Shown: piece by piece, positions 7,604-15,801 of the stretch
How positions within the stretch are numbered: position 1 is the first letter of the stretch
Layout: every line of letters starts with the position of its first letter
Assembly: GCF_000427095.1 (NCBI RefSeq)
Contig: NC_021487.1
Span: 1,990,674 to 2,054,673, forward strand
Origin: Chthonomonas calidirosea T49
Lineage (GTDB): Bacteria; Armatimonadota; Chthonomonadetes; Chthonomonadales; Chthonomonadaceae
Length of the DNA stretch: 64,000 bases
Direction of reading: 5' to 3'
Position numbers and translations under genes: made by a program
Notes under the pieces: generated by a model
Seen by the model: the letters and a program-made list of their open reading frames with translations, nothing else
Told to the model about the DNA's origin: nothing
Databases searched by the model: none

Positions 7604-8968
7604 ATGCGTCGAAAGCGTTTTGTGTTTGTTGCTTTGCTCACGCTGTTGGTGTTGGGGAGGCCGCTGTTATTAGAGCGAAGTTTTGCAGCGCCACAGTCCC
7701 CTCCCCCTCAACAAGGCTCGTCTACCGACACGCATATCCTGCAAGAGCTTTCCGATGAGCTTGCGCAACTCATATCTAAAACCCGCGTTTGTGTGGTAAC
7801 CATTCGTGGCTGGGCACGTCCGTTCGGTGGCCCAGACAAACCTCCTTTTCCTCCTCCGCAAGGTTTTTCTCCAGAGCCGGGCTCCTTTCCATTCTTCTCT
7901 CCAGGCCCTCCACCCCCGCCAAAAGGACGCGATTTTAAGTCGTCTAAACCCACCTCTGCACAAGCCGATGCAGTCTATGCCAACGATATGCCACCGATAA
8001 GGCTTACGGGTAGTGGATTTTTCATTCAAAAAGACCTAGTCGTTACAACGGCAGAAGTAGTCGGCTGTATGGCCCATCCCATTGTTATCACAGACTCAGG
8101 GAAATGGGTGCCTGCCGTCGGCATGAATGTAGACTATAAAAATAATGTGGCCGTTCTTCGCCTGCCCAGAGACACCGACATTCCAACCCTCGATTGGGGC
8201 GAGGACAGCGCCGCACCACCTGGTTGTCTGGTGCTTGTGTTTGGCAACCAGGCTGGCTTTTCACAAGTGCCTACCCTGGGTATGGTAACGGCCCATAACT
8301 TGTGGGCACGCTCTCCGGACGGTCGTTTCCACTACAACAATCTCCTTCAACTGCAAGGGGTGGTTGGGCCAGGCGCCAGTGGCGCTCCGGTTATTGACGC
8401 CCAGGCGCATGTGATAGGCATGGTGGTTGGGGCGCTAAATGGGCCTCCAAACGATTTCATTCACCCATTTCAAGCACCCGGCCCTCCTCCTAATGGCACT
8501 ATAGACCCTATGCTTGGGAGAATCACCGCCATCGGTTTTGCCCTGCCGGCAGATACCCTTAAAGCCGAGGTGGCCAAACTCGCTGTGGATATTCGTCCGC
8601 TGCCCCCCCTCGGCTGGTTTGGCTTCATACCGGGAAAGGCGGATGAGCACGGCATACAGATTGACACCGTGTTTATCGGCGGTCCTGCCGATGTTGCGGG
8701 GCTACGTCCAGGCGATTGGATTACCGCTATAGATGGACGCCCCTTACGAGGGCGCTTTGAGATTCCAGCCCTCAGCGAAACACTACCCGTAGGCCAAAAA
8801 CTTCAAATACGAGCAGAGCGAGACGGTAAGCCTTTCTCAACCACGCTGATCGTTCAGGCGCGGCCGGACGACCAACAGCTTCAGCAGATGCAACGCTTAC
8901 GCCTACCGCATGAGGAGATGCTCAACAGAGAGCATCGTGGGCAGCGAAGAGAGCAACATAATCCATAG
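7604..8968 (+). CDS. HtrA/DegP-type trypsin-like PDZ protein with broken catalytic triad
   Basis: Exported protein of about 454 residues from ATG 7604 (a TTG at 7580 is possible but has no ribosome site). Signal peptide, Pro-rich linker, trypsin-like domain (GSGFFIQKDLVVTT), then a PDZ domain (IDTVFIGGPADVAGLRPGDW). In HtrA the triad is His in TNxHV, Asp in TDLAVLK and Ser in GNSGGP. Here these are Glu151 (VTTAEVVG), Asn181 (KNNVAVL) and Ser259 (GASGAPV). Two of three residues are lost, so it should not be a protease. Third gene of the ECF module, it may sense unfolded envelope proteins for the anti-sigma. The function is inferred. Confidence 0.8.
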   Translation: MRRKRFVFVALLTLLVLGRPLLLERSFAAPQSPPPQQGSSTDTHILQELSDELAQLISKTRVCVVTIRGWARPFGGPDKPPFPPPQGFSPEPGSFPFFSPGPPPPPKGRDFKSSKPTSAQADAVYANDMPPIRLTGSGFFIQKDLVVTTAEVVGCMAHPIVITDSGKWVPAVGMNVDYKNNVAVLRLPRDTDIPTLDWGEDSAAPPGCLVLVFGNQAGFSQVPTLGMVTAHNLWARSPDGRFHYNNLLQLQGVVGPGASGAPVIDAQAHVIGMVVGALNGPPNDFIHPFQAPGPPPNGTIDPMLGRITAIGFALPADTLKAEVAKLAVDIRPLPPLGWFGFIPGKADEHGIQIDTVFIGGPADVAGLRPGDWITAIDGRPLRGRFEIPALSETLPVGQKLQIRAERDGKPFSTTLIVQARPDDQQLQQMQRLRLPHEEMLNREHRGQRREQHNP

Positions 8969-8979
8969 AGGAGTTCGAC

Positions 8980-9837
8980 ATGACGCGACAGAGTGAATGG
9001 AAAGGCAAGGTCTCCCGCCGAACGTTGTTGGGAGGAACCGGTGCGATGGTTGTCGGAGTGGTGGCACAGGGGGCCGGCGCCCAAGATGCACCTGGTCAGG
9101 GGCTTCACGACCCGAATCTGATCAAACACGAGATCGAGGTAGAGGACAAAGCACAAAACGTTCATTTTCGCGGTCTTCTCGTGCAACCTAAAGAGGAGCA
9201 AAAACGCGGCAGCGTTATCGTTATCCATGAGATCTTTGGCTTGACCGAGCATATTCGCGATGTGGCCTGTCGCATCGCTTCAGCCGGTTACAACGCCTTG
9301 GCTCCCGATCTGTTTACGCGAGAAGGGCATCCACCATCCGGCTTTGGAGCGCTTTTGGAATTCGTTAATAAAATCCCCGACCAACAGATCTTAGATGACC
9401 TTAAGGGTGCCGCTCGCTATTTGCGTCAGCTACCCACATCTAATCAAAAAGTAGGGGTTGTCGGTTTTTGTTGGGGTGGGCGTTTCGCTATGCTTTTGGC
9501 GGCCGAAGACCCCACTCTCAACGCGGTGGTGGCTTACTATGGGCGCATCTCCGGCACACCTACTCCGAATCAGCCTCAATACCCCATTGATGTGGTTTCA
9601 AAAATGCAGGTTCCCCTCATGGGCCACTTCGGTGAAGAGGACCAGGCGATCCCTCCTTCGGAAGTTAAAAAGCTACAGGAGGCTCTGGCGGCTGCACATA
9701 AAACAGCCGAAATCTATGAATACCCGGGGGCCGGCCATGCCTTCAATAACGATACCCGCGATACCTATCGGCCGGAAGCTGCCAAACTGGCCTTTCAAAG
9801 AACACTAGATTGGTTTGCCAAGTACCTCAAGGGCTAA
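8980..9837 (+). CDS. Dienelactone hydrolase family protein, Tat-exported
   Basis: 285 residues, alpha/beta hydrolase fold. The N-terminus KVSRRTLLGGTGAM is a twin-arginine (Tat) signal, so the enzyme is exported folded. Catalytic features of the family: Glu in VIHEIFGLTEH, nucleophile Cys in VVGFCWGGRF, Asp in GEEDQAIPP, His in YPGAGHAFNND. Family members hydrolyse dienelactones and other small esters or lactones; the substrate here is unknown. Its ATG is 11 nt after the HtrA-like gene, so it may share the ECF transcript. Confidence 0.9.
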   Translation: MTRQSEWKGKVSRRTLLGGTGAMVVGVVAQGAGAQDAPGQGLHDPNLIKHEIEVEDKAQNVHFRGLLVQPKEEQKRGSVIVIHEIFGLTEHIRDVACRIASAGYNALAPDLFTREGHPPSGFGALLEFVNKIPDQQILDDLKGAARYLRQLPTSNQKVGVVGFCWGGRFAMLLAAEDPTLNAVVAYYGRISGTPTPNQPQYPIDVVSKMQVPLMGHFGEEDQAIPPSEVKKLQEALAAAHKTAEIYEYPGAGHAFNNDTRDTYRPEAAKLAFQRTLDWFAKYLKG

Positions 9838-9857
9838 CTTGAGTGCCCCATGTCCTC

Positions 9858-9887
9858 TTGACAAAGAAGGCATGAAAACTATATACT
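9858..9887 (+). promoter_or_regulatory. Sigma-70 promoter of tRNA-Pro
   Basis: TTGACA at 9858-9863, 18-nt spacer, TATACT at 9882-9887. The predicted start is near 9894, about 25 nt before the mature tRNA. This gives an internal reference for what a strong stable-RNA promoter looks like in this genome. Confidence 0.75.
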
Positions 9888-9918
9888 TCAAGATCGTCAA
9901 CGGTTTCATAGGGTCTTT

Positions 9919-9992
9919 CGGGGTGTGGCTCAGTTTGGTAGAGCGCAGCGTTCGGGACGCTGAGGTCGCTGGTTCAAATCCAGTCACCCCGA
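9919..9992 (+). tRNA. tRNA-Pro (anticodon CGG)
   Basis: A complete 74-nt cloverleaf. Acceptor CGGGGTG pairs with CACCCCG; the C1-G72 pair is typical of bacterial tRNA-Pro. D stem GCTC/GAGC, anticodon stem CAGCG/CGCTG with loop TTCGGGA (anticodon CGG, reading CCG), T arm GCTGG-TTCAAAT-CCAGT, discriminator A. The 3' CCA is not encoded; a short T run follows and may end transcription. Confidence 0.96.
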
Positions 9993-10009
9993 TTTTTCCA
10001 TCTTCTCCC

Positions 10010-11047
10010 CTATTGCTCCTCTTGCGGGTGCGAACGCAATAACTCTTCTGGTTCCAACAAGGTCTCGCGCCGCTCTTTTAGGGGGCGCAATAGCTGCCTC
10101 TCAAAATCGGGTGGGGCAGCAGGGCGTAGCAATAGACGGCTCGGACGCTTTTCTAGACCACGCAAAATCTGCCCCATAGCGGCAGCTGCTTCTTGACGCA
10201 GCGCCCGATTCCGGCCTTGCGCTAGTCTCTCCAGTGCCGGAAGCGCTTGAGGATCGCCAAGTCGGGCAAGACAGCGCACAAGCGGGATGACGATATCGAG
10301 ATGTGCCCCCTCTAAGGTCTGGAGAAGATAAGGTACGGCACGGCGATCGGAAAAGGCGGACAGAGCTTCGGCATAGGCCAAGCGACGGCGCTTCTCGCCT
10401 TGCATGAGGCCGTGCCAGAAACCCGGCAGCTCCTGCGGGGGCATGGCCGCAAGCGCTAGAGCAGCTTCATTGGCCAACGCCGCCGCATCCTGCGCATTGA
10501 GCCGCCGCATAACGCTCGGTTGCTTTAGCTCATAGAGCAGCCTACACAGCCCCTTGTGCGCTGTAGCCACACGCAGCCTTCGCACGCTCGCCATGGTATC
10601 TCGACACGTTCCTAGCAACGCCAAATAGAGCGCACAGCTTAGAAAGGAATAGTGCATGTTGGCCATACCGCGCAAGTCATTCGCGCTCTGTTCTAACAGA
10701 TCATGGAGGGCTTGTGCCACCTGCTCTAAACGCTCCTGCGGAGTTGGGGCGATGTTCTGGCCGGTAAGACGGCGCAGCAAGGCTCCGGCAAAGTGTCCAT
10801 TTCTGGGAATGTAGGCTCGATGACCATCGCCGCCTGAGAGCGCTAGGGCGGCAGCCGTGCGAACCCGCTCGTCCTTGTGCCAAAGCAGAATAAGAAGGCG
10901 GTTGAGGCTACCTTTCGCGTGGTACAGCTCCGCCCGCAATCGAGCTGGAGAGGCGTTGGCCAGGACACTACGGCCATTCGCTATCTCTTGTGCTAGCATG
11001 GGCGGTGGTAACCCAAATCCCTCTTGCGTGTGGAAAGAAGATATCAT
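10010..11047 (-). CDS. HEAT-repeat protein
   Basis: 345 residues, almost all alpha-helical, with repeated helix pairs such as DERVRTAAALALSGG, DRRAVPYLLQTLEG and DPQALPALERLAQG that match HEAT / PBS-lyase-type repeats. No enzyme motif or signal peptide is seen, so a cytoplasmic scaffold is likely. Start ATG at 11047 has GGGAGAGG with 8-nt spacing. Its 5' end lies 25 nt after the TSUP permease stop on the same strand, so the two are probably co-transcribed. Confidence 0.8.
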   Translation of the reverse strand: MISSFHTQEGFGLPPPMLAQEIANGRSVLANASPARLRAELYHAKGSLNRLLILLWHKDERVRTAAALALSGGDGHRAYIPRNGHFAGALLRRLTGQNIAPTPQERLEQVAQALHDLLEQSANDLRGMANMHYSFLSCALYLALLGTCRDTMASVRRLRVATAHKGLCRLLYELKQPSVMRRLNAQDAAALANEAALALAAMPPQELPGFWHGLMQGEKRRRLAYAEALSAFSDRRAVPYLLQTLEGAHLDIVIPLVRCLARLGDPQALPALERLAQGRNRALRQEAAAAMGQILRGLEKRPSRLLLRPAAPPDFERQLLRPLKERRETLLEPEELLRSHPQEEQ

Positions 11048-11071
11048 TGCAGAAACCTCTCCCGTGAACCG

Positions 11072-11932
11072 CTAGTGGCCAGCGGGAACGTTGCCCCCGG
11101 GCGGATGAATCAGCAGCCACAGCGTAAGCAGAAGCCCGATAACGATAATGAGCCGCCTCACGTTTTGCTGTCCCATACGTCGAGCCGTATCAGCTCCGAG
11201 GTAGCCACCAGCAATGGAGCCGCTCATCATTAACAGAGCAATAGGCCAATGGATAAGCCGATCGTGGTGAGGGCCTACCCCCTGTCCTGGTGAGGTGCGC
11301 TCGACTATAAAAACGAGAATGGCCACAAAGTTGATGAGAATGGCATTGATGTTTTTAAGCGCGTTCATCTGATGAATATTGGTAAAGCCCATGAGGCTAA
11401 GCCCGGCCAACATCAGGATGCCTATACCCGCTCCAAAGTAACCGCCATAAATAGCGATAAAAAATTGAAAAAAGCTTACCCCATACCAGGAAAGCGGAAT
11501 ATCGCGCTTTTCCTTTGCTACCAAAGCGCCCTGTTGGCGCCTCTCGCTCTGACGCTTTATCCAGTTAGACAGAGGGTTCTGCGCCATAAAAAGCAGAGTA
11601 GCCATAAAAATGAGATAAGGCACGAGATGGCTAAAGAGCGCGTTATTGGTGTGGGCAAACAGCAACGCGCCCAGTCCACCACCGATGAGGCTAGGAACGC
11701 CGAGAAACCACAATGCCGGCCCCACATTGGTTAGCTCCTTACGATACCCAAAAAGGCTACTGCAGATGCCGGGCCATAAGGCAACGGTGCTTGTAGCATT
11801 AGCCACATTGGCCAGCTCTCCACAGAACAGAAGAGCGGGGAAGGTTAGCAAGGTACCTCCGCCCGCCACGGCATTCACAGCTCCGGCGATAAAGGCGGCA
11901 CCTAGCAGCAAAAGATATTTGTGGAACCCCAT
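11072..11932 (-). CDS. TSUP (TauE/SafE) family membrane permease
   Basis: 286 residues with about eight membrane spans. N-terminal AAFIAGAVNAVAGGGTLLTF and the internal repeat FIAIYGGYFGAGIGILMLA are the paired signature of TauE/SafE proteins, which move sulfite, sulfonates or other small organic anions across the inner membrane. First gene of a probable two-gene unit with the HEAT protein. The substrate cannot be read from sequence. Confidence 0.9.
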   Translation of the reverse strand: MGFHKYLLLLGAAFIAGAVNAVAGGGTLLTFPALLFCGELANVANATSTVALWPGICSSLFGYRKELTNVGPALWFLGVPSLIGGGLGALLFAHTNNALFSHLVPYLIFMATLLFMAQNPLSNWIKRQSERRQQGALVAKEKRDIPLSWYGVSFFQFFIAIYGGYFGAGIGILMLAGLSLMGFTNIHQMNALKNINAILINFVAILVFIVERTSPGQGVGPHHDRLIHWPIALLMMSGSIAGGYLGADTARRMGQQNVRRLIIVIGLLLTLWLLIHPPGGNVPAGH

Positions 11933-12040
11933 ATGGAAAGATATTTTACCGAAAAGCCGCCCATAAAGCGTAAAAATAGGCTCTATCTTCCGCCTACGAA
12001 CCTCGATCCACTTAATGTGCAGGAGGGGCCGCCAGTGAGG

Positions 12041-12070
12041 TTGACGACTAGCCTTAGAAACGTCTATAAT
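12041..12070 (+). promoter_or_regulatory. Strong sigma-70 promoter for the sugar-transferase operon
   Basis: TTGACG at 12041-12046, 18-nt spacer, TATAAT at 12065-12070. The predicted start near 12077 leaves a leader of about 210 nt before ATG 12288. Confidence 0.65.
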
Positions 12071-12076
12071 TTTTAG

Positions 12077-12287
12077 GGGAAAATGTCATAATCTAGGGAT
12101 GTGGCCTAGAAACGATCGTATCTAGTACACTTCGCATGGTGCATCCCTCTTAAAGGCGCTGCACTGTAGTCAGTCTGAGCAAATACCCATGGGGCGAAAG
12201 TCAACCTAGGTAGGTGCTATTTGTGCCTGTAAACCCCGCAAAAATACGGGTCAGAACCTAGTAGGTCGAGAGAGGAGAACTTCAGGC
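12077..12287 (+). promoter_or_regulatory. Long structured 5' leader of the sugar-transferase gene (riboswitch-like candidate)
   Basis: The leader can form hairpin TCTAGG/CCTAGA (12092-12110), helix GGTGCA/TGCACT (12138-12165), and a three-way junction closed by CTAGGT (12206-12211) with ACCTAG. That junction encloses AGGTGC/GTGCCT (with two wobble pairs) and CCCG/CGGG. A competing pairing of GGGG (12191-12194) with the CCCC near 12234 is possible. The closing helix ends just before GAGAGAGGAG, the ribosome site. I do not recognise it as a known riboswitch class. Regulation is inferred from the promoter position and folding only. Confidence 0.4.
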
Positions 12288-13040
12288 ATGGACGGGTTAG
12301 AAAGAAGTAACAGCCAAAATCCGCTTCCCCCCAAGCCCGAATATGAGTTCGTTAAGCGTCTTCTCGACGTTAGTGTTGGTTTGACTCTGTTGGTTCTGTT
12401 GGCCATTCCCCTCCTCTGTATCGCAATCGCCGTCTATGTCTCCTCTCCCGGAGGCGTTTTCTATCGGCAAAAACGCGTTGGACGGCACAACCGCATCTTC
12501 GAGCTTTACAAATTTCGCACGATGTATGCCGGGGCCGATCAAAACGGGCCTCTTTGCACTGCTGCCAACGATTCGCGCATCACCCCTTTAGGCCGCTTCC
12601 TACGTCGCACAAAACTCGATGAACTGCCTCAACTCATCAACGTGGTGAAAGGAGATATGAGTTTAGTAGGCCCCCGCCCCCAGGTTCCTCGATTCGTGGA
12701 GAAGTTCCCGCCCGAGCAACGCGATATTGTCTTAGCTGTCCGCCCGGGCATCACGGGTCCAACTCAACTGATGTTTCGTAACGAGGAAGAGCTGCTAGTG
12801 AACGTGGAGGAGCGCGAGCAGTTTTATATCGAAGAGCTGCTGCCCATCAAGTGCCAAATGGATGTGAACTATGTAACCCAGCGCTCCCTGCTGCAGGATG
12901 CAAAAGTGCTTTGGGATACGGCGAAAGTGCTGATTAGTGGTTCCCTCATCGAAGAGCCGCTCACCTCTCTAGCTATCACACAACAGCGGGTTACTCCAAG
13001 AGACGAAACCGGCGACGCCAACCTCATCGGTTGGAAATAG
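12288..13040 (+). CDS. Polyprenyl-phosphate sugar-1-phosphate transferase (bacterial sugar transferase)
   Basis: 250 residues with one hydrophobic hairpin (VGLTLLVLLAIPLLCIAIAV, about residues 30-50) and the catalytic core QKRVGRHNRIFELYKFRTM, LRRTKLDELPQLINV and MSLVGPRPQVP. This is the short single-domain type of monotopic phosphoglycosyl transferase. It starts exopolysaccharide or glycan synthesis by moving a sugar phosphate from a nucleotide sugar to undecaprenyl phosphate at the inner membrane. A long leader precedes it. Sugar specificity unknown. Confidence 0.9.
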   Translation: MDGLERSNSQNPLPPKPEYEFVKRLLDVSVGLTLLVLLAIPLLCIAIAVYVSSPGGVFYRQKRVGRHNRIFELYKFRTMYAGADQNGPLCTAANDSRITPLGRFLRRTKLDELPQLINVVKGDMSLVGPRPQVPRFVEKFPPEQRDIVLAVRPGITGPTQLMFRNEEELLVNVEEREQFYIEELLPIKCQMDVNYVTQRSLLQDAKVLWDTAKVLISGSLIEEPLTSLAITQQRVTPRDETGDANLIGWK

Positions 13041-13146
13041 CATCGAGCGCGCTCTCGTTGCTCCTTTCTGGCTGAATGAAGGATATTTCTACGAAAATGC
13101 CGAAATAGGGTTTTGCCAACACTCTTTTGCAAGGAGGAGAAACCCA

Positions 13147-14133
13147 ATGAAAATCGGAATTTTTACGGCTCTTTTCCACGATCGCCCCATTGAGCAGGCG
13201 CTTGATTATATCGCTGAGGCCGGCATTCAAACGGTGGAGTTCGGTGGCGGCGCTTATCCCGGTTCTCGCCATCTTAATGACCTTGGCGGCGTTCAAACCC
13301 TTATCGAAGATGAAGGTGCCCGCAAACGGCTGCTAAAGATGTGCGAAAGCCGCGGTTTAGAGATATCCGCTATCTCCGTACACGGCAACCCGCTTCACCC
13401 CGATAAGACAATCGCGCAAGAGCACCACAACGCCTTTCGCAACGCGGTGTTGCTTGCAGAGAAGCTAGGAGTCGGCGTGGTCAACGGATTCAGCGGTTGC
13501 CCTGCCGGTGGGCCCGACGACAAAAACCCCAACTGGGTCACCTGTGCCTGGCCCGATGAGTATCGTGATATCCTGGACTACCAGTGGAACAAGGTGGCCA
13601 TCCCTTACTGGAAGGAACAGAACACCTTCTTGAAACAGCACAACGTGAAGTTTGCCATTGAGGCCCATCCCGGCTTCATCGTCTACAATCCGGAGACTGT
13701 GATCAAGCTGCGCGAGGCGGCCGGTGAGCAGATAGGCTGCAACTTCGACCCATCGCACTTCTGGTGGCAAGGCATTGAGCCGCTCAACGCCGTGCGCTAT
13801 CTTGGCCCCAAGGGTGCTATCTTTCATGTTCATGCCAAAGACACGCGCATAGATCCCATCAATTCGGCCATCAACGGCAATCTCGATGTCAAAAGCTATG
13901 GTGCCATCGCAGAGCGCAGTTGGGTGTTCCGCTCCGTAGGCTATGGGCATAGCCAACAGTGGTGGAACGATTTTGTTACCACCCTCCGCATGGTGGGTTA
14001 CGACTATGTGCTCTCCATTGAGCATGAGGATGGCATGATGAGCACCCGCGAAGGGCTTACTAAAGCGCTACAGACCCTGAAAGTGGCCGTGGTTCAGGAA
14101 AAGCCAGGGGCGATGTTCTGGGCACGCGAATAA
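13147..14133 (+). CDS. Sugar phosphate isomerase/epimerase (xylose-isomerase-like TIM barrel)
   Basis: 328 residues. MKIGIFTALFHDRPIEQALDY opens a TIM barrel. Metal-binding landmarks include Glu in VKFAIEAHPGF, Asp and His in CNFDPSHFWWQG, His in IFHVHAKDT and Glu in YVLSIEHEDG. This is the AP_endonuc_2/IolE-like sugar isomerase family, acting on a sugar or inositol derivative in the cytoplasm. AAGGAGGAG precedes the ATG. The next gene is a sugar-binding-like lipoprotein 11 nt downstream, suggesting a small sugar-uptake or sensing unit. Confidence 0.88.
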   Translation: MKIGIFTALFHDRPIEQALDYIAEAGIQTVEFGGGAYPGSRHLNDLGGVQTLIEDEGARKRLLKMCESRGLEISAISVHGNPLHPDKTIAQEHHNAFRNAVLLAEKLGVGVVNGFSGCPAGGPDDKNPNWVTCAWPDEYRDILDYQWNKVAIPYWKEQNTFLKQHNVKFAIEAHPGFIVYNPETVIKLREAAGEQIGCNFDPSHFWWQGIEPLNAVRYLGPKGAIFHVHAKDTRIDPINSAINGNLDVKSYGAIAERSWVFRSVGYGHSQQWWNDFVTTLRMVGYDYVLSIEHEDGMMSTREGLTKALQTLKVAVVQEKPGAMFWARE

Positions 14134-14144
14134 GGAAAAAATCC

Positions 14145-15224
14145 ATGTTTCACCGACATGTCCGCTTTCGGAAGCCTGGCATAACCCAAAGCGGACATGT
14201 CGCCTGGCTTTGGCCGAAAAAAATCGGACTGCTGACCGGTGCCTACTTTCTTATCCTGTTAACCGGCTGTCGCCTCGATGTGAATCGGTTGGTCGTGCCC
14301 GATCTTACCTGGACATCCCCTATCAAAAGCTCGACGGCCGAAGAGAAAGATCCTTTGGAATCGGTTCAGATTCCCCCTAGAGATCTTGAATTGATGCCGC
14401 CGGCCCCTATGCCATGGCGCATTGCACTCGTACTGCCCTCCCAAAGCTCCAGCCTCGACCTCCCGGCGCTTACTCAAGGGTTTTTAGCCCTATGCCACGC
14501 CCTAAAAGTGATCCCCGTAACCAGTGCAAATCTTTCGGCCGCTTTGGCCTCTCGTCCTAACGCTCTCTGCGTTGTAGCCCCCGCCACATCCTTGAGCGCT
14601 ATCACAGTCCAAGCCCACAAAGGAGGAGCGATCTGCGTTTTCTGCGACGCCAACAACGGTCGAATCGTCTCAATGGCCGTGCAAAAGCTTCGCCAGGCTG
14701 CAGGCACCTCAGACTTCGATGGCTTTGTGGGAACCGATGCCCTCTCCGCGGGACGAATGTGCGGTCTGGCTATGATGGACCTCTTGCCAAATGGGGGCAA
14801 AGTGTTGGCCATCGGTCCCGCTCTGTCCTCGATGGAGGGGTTTATCTCTATTACCACCGGCCAGCTCGAGGTGGAAAACTCGACGCAAATGCCACCGGCA
14901 AGCGCATCCCTAGTTACCTTTCAGGGATTTACCTGCCTCGATCCCTCACAGATGCCTAAGCTGCAGCGGGCTTTAGTGGCTTCCCCTAAGCTACGCACCA
15001 AGCCGGTTGTTGGCTATGGTGACACACCAACGATGCGTTCTCTCTTTGCGATGGGTCGCTGCGAAGGGTTGGTTGCTCCGCCTTCGACGGGCTTAGGAGA
15101 AGCCCTCGCCGCCCTCACTGTTGGACTGCTAGAGAACAGATTGCCGAAAGGTCGGCAGGTACTTCTCGCTTCCGAAGGTTACCTTAGGCCTCCGCCTTCT
15201 AGTTCCGCGCCTCCCACTCGGTGA
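14145..15224 (+). CDS. Lipoprotein with periplasmic sugar-binding-like (LacI/PBP1) domain
   Basis: 359 residues. A cationic N-terminus and the hydrophobic stretch LLTGAYFLILLTGC give a lipobox with Cys near residue 44, an unusually long N-region. After a linker, WRIALVLPSQSSSLDLPAL and later VVGYGDTPTMRSLFAMGRCEGLV match type I periplasmic binding folds (Peripla_BP_4). No ABC permease genes follow, so it may sense rather than feed a transporter. AAGGA with 8-nt spacing supports ATG 14145. A long inverted repeat lies within the first codons, so a downstream start cannot be excluded. Confidence 0.7.
   Translation: MFHRHVRFRKPGITQSGHVAWLWPKKIGLLTGAYFLILLTGCRLDVNRLVVPDLTWTSPIKSSTAEEKDPLESVQIPPRDLELMPPAPMPWRIALVLPSQSSSLDLPALTQGFLALCHALKVIPVTSANLSAALASRPNALCVVAPATSLSAITVQAHKGGAICVFCDANNGRIVSMAVQKLRQAAGTSDFDGFVGTDALSAGRMCGLAMMDLLPNGGKVLAIGPALSSMEGFISITTGQLEVENSTQMPPASASLVTFQGFTCLDPSQMPKLQRALVASPKLRTKPVVGYGDTPTMRSLFAMGRCEGLVAPPSTGLGEALAALTVGLLENRLPKGRQVLLASEGYLRPPPSSSAPPTR
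14154..14202 (+). repeat. Perfect 15-bp inverted repeat at the 5' end of the lipoprotein gene
   Basis: CGACATGTCCGCTTT (14154-14168) and AAAGCGGACATGTCG (14188-14202) are exact inverse copies separated by 19 nt. In RNA they would form a long hairpin over codons 4-19 of the lipoprotein reading frame, just after the start. Confidence 0.8.
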
Positions 15225-15420
15225 GCGCTCTCTCAACCGAATAGCCCTGATATTGCCAATGATCGGCCGCTACGGATTCATCCAGAGACTGCCAGTCCCG
15301 GAGAGCTTCATGGCGTTCTTAAGGAGGGCAAAACCCGCTCGGGGGAGATTAGCTTACCGACTTCCTTACCTCTCTTATCCATTGAGGAGCATCGCCTTTA
15401 AGTTGGATGAGCGGGAACTA

Positions 15421-15449
15421 TTGACAGGTTCGTTATAGTCTGATATACT
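15421..15449 (+). promoter_or_regulatory. Near-consensus sigma-70 promoter of a candidate RNA gene
   Basis: TTGACA at 15421-15426, 17-nt spacer, TATACT at 15444-15449. The -10 equals that of the tRNA-Pro promoter in this window. The predicted transcription start is near 15456. No gene longer than 50 codons follows before a strong terminator. Confidence 0.75.
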
Positions 15450-15455
15450 AAAAGT

Positions 15456-15745
15456 GAGATAGATGCCGAAAATAGAGCGTAGATATTATCGATCTGTCTC
15501 TTAAGAGAAAAACACCGTACGCATTGAGTGCAAAACATGATGGCGGCCTATAAAGCGACAACTTTAGACAGCCCTTCTGACCGTCGGCGGGAACATACCG
15601 GTTCGCAAAAACCGCGATATCGTGCCGGGGCGGATCGTCTGCGCTATTTACGCTACCTAAGTCATCACTTGCATCGCCATGCGCCTTAATATGAGTCAAT
15701 AAGACCCGCTCCGTAAATCTCGACGGTGCGGGTCTTATAGTTTTC
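15456..15745 (+). ncRNA. Candidate structured non-coding RNA (6S-like rod) or small-protein transcript
   Basis: The interval between a consensus promoter and a strong terminator folds as a rod. ATTGA (15523-15527) pairs TCAAT (15696-15700) and ATGGCG (15540-15545) pairs CGCCAT (15675-15680). Then comes an open central region, then GACCG with CGG-A-TC, CGGC/GCCG and the apical hairpin CGGTT/AACCG (15599-15614). A closing stem, central bubble and upper arm over about 180 nt is the plan of 6S RNA, though the predicted transcript (~290 nt) is longer. An alternative product is a basic 50-residue ORF at 15537-15689 (MMAAYKATTLDSPSDRRREH...), whose ribosome site is weak. I favour RNA. Confidence 0.45.
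15700..15745 (+). terminator. Terminator of the candidate RNA gene
   Basis: TAAGACCCGC (15700-15709) pairs with GCGGGTCTTA (15728-15737); an inner CCG/CGG pair shortens the loop. TAGTTTTCT follows. Confidence 0.75.
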
Positions 15746-15801
15746 TAGGGGGAACAGTTCTTAAGAAAAATACCGATTAGAAAGGATTTAGGAATACCGA
15801 G

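Noticed and set aside
12200-12270. Similarity of the leader to the Alu-type domain of SRP RNA
   Set aside because: The junction and GCCUGUAAACC-like stretch recall it, but the conserved S-domain core with GGAAGGAAGC is missing.
15253-15438. 61-codon plus-strand frame before the candidate RNA promoter
   Set aside because: No ribosome site, no recognisable features, and it ends at the promoter.
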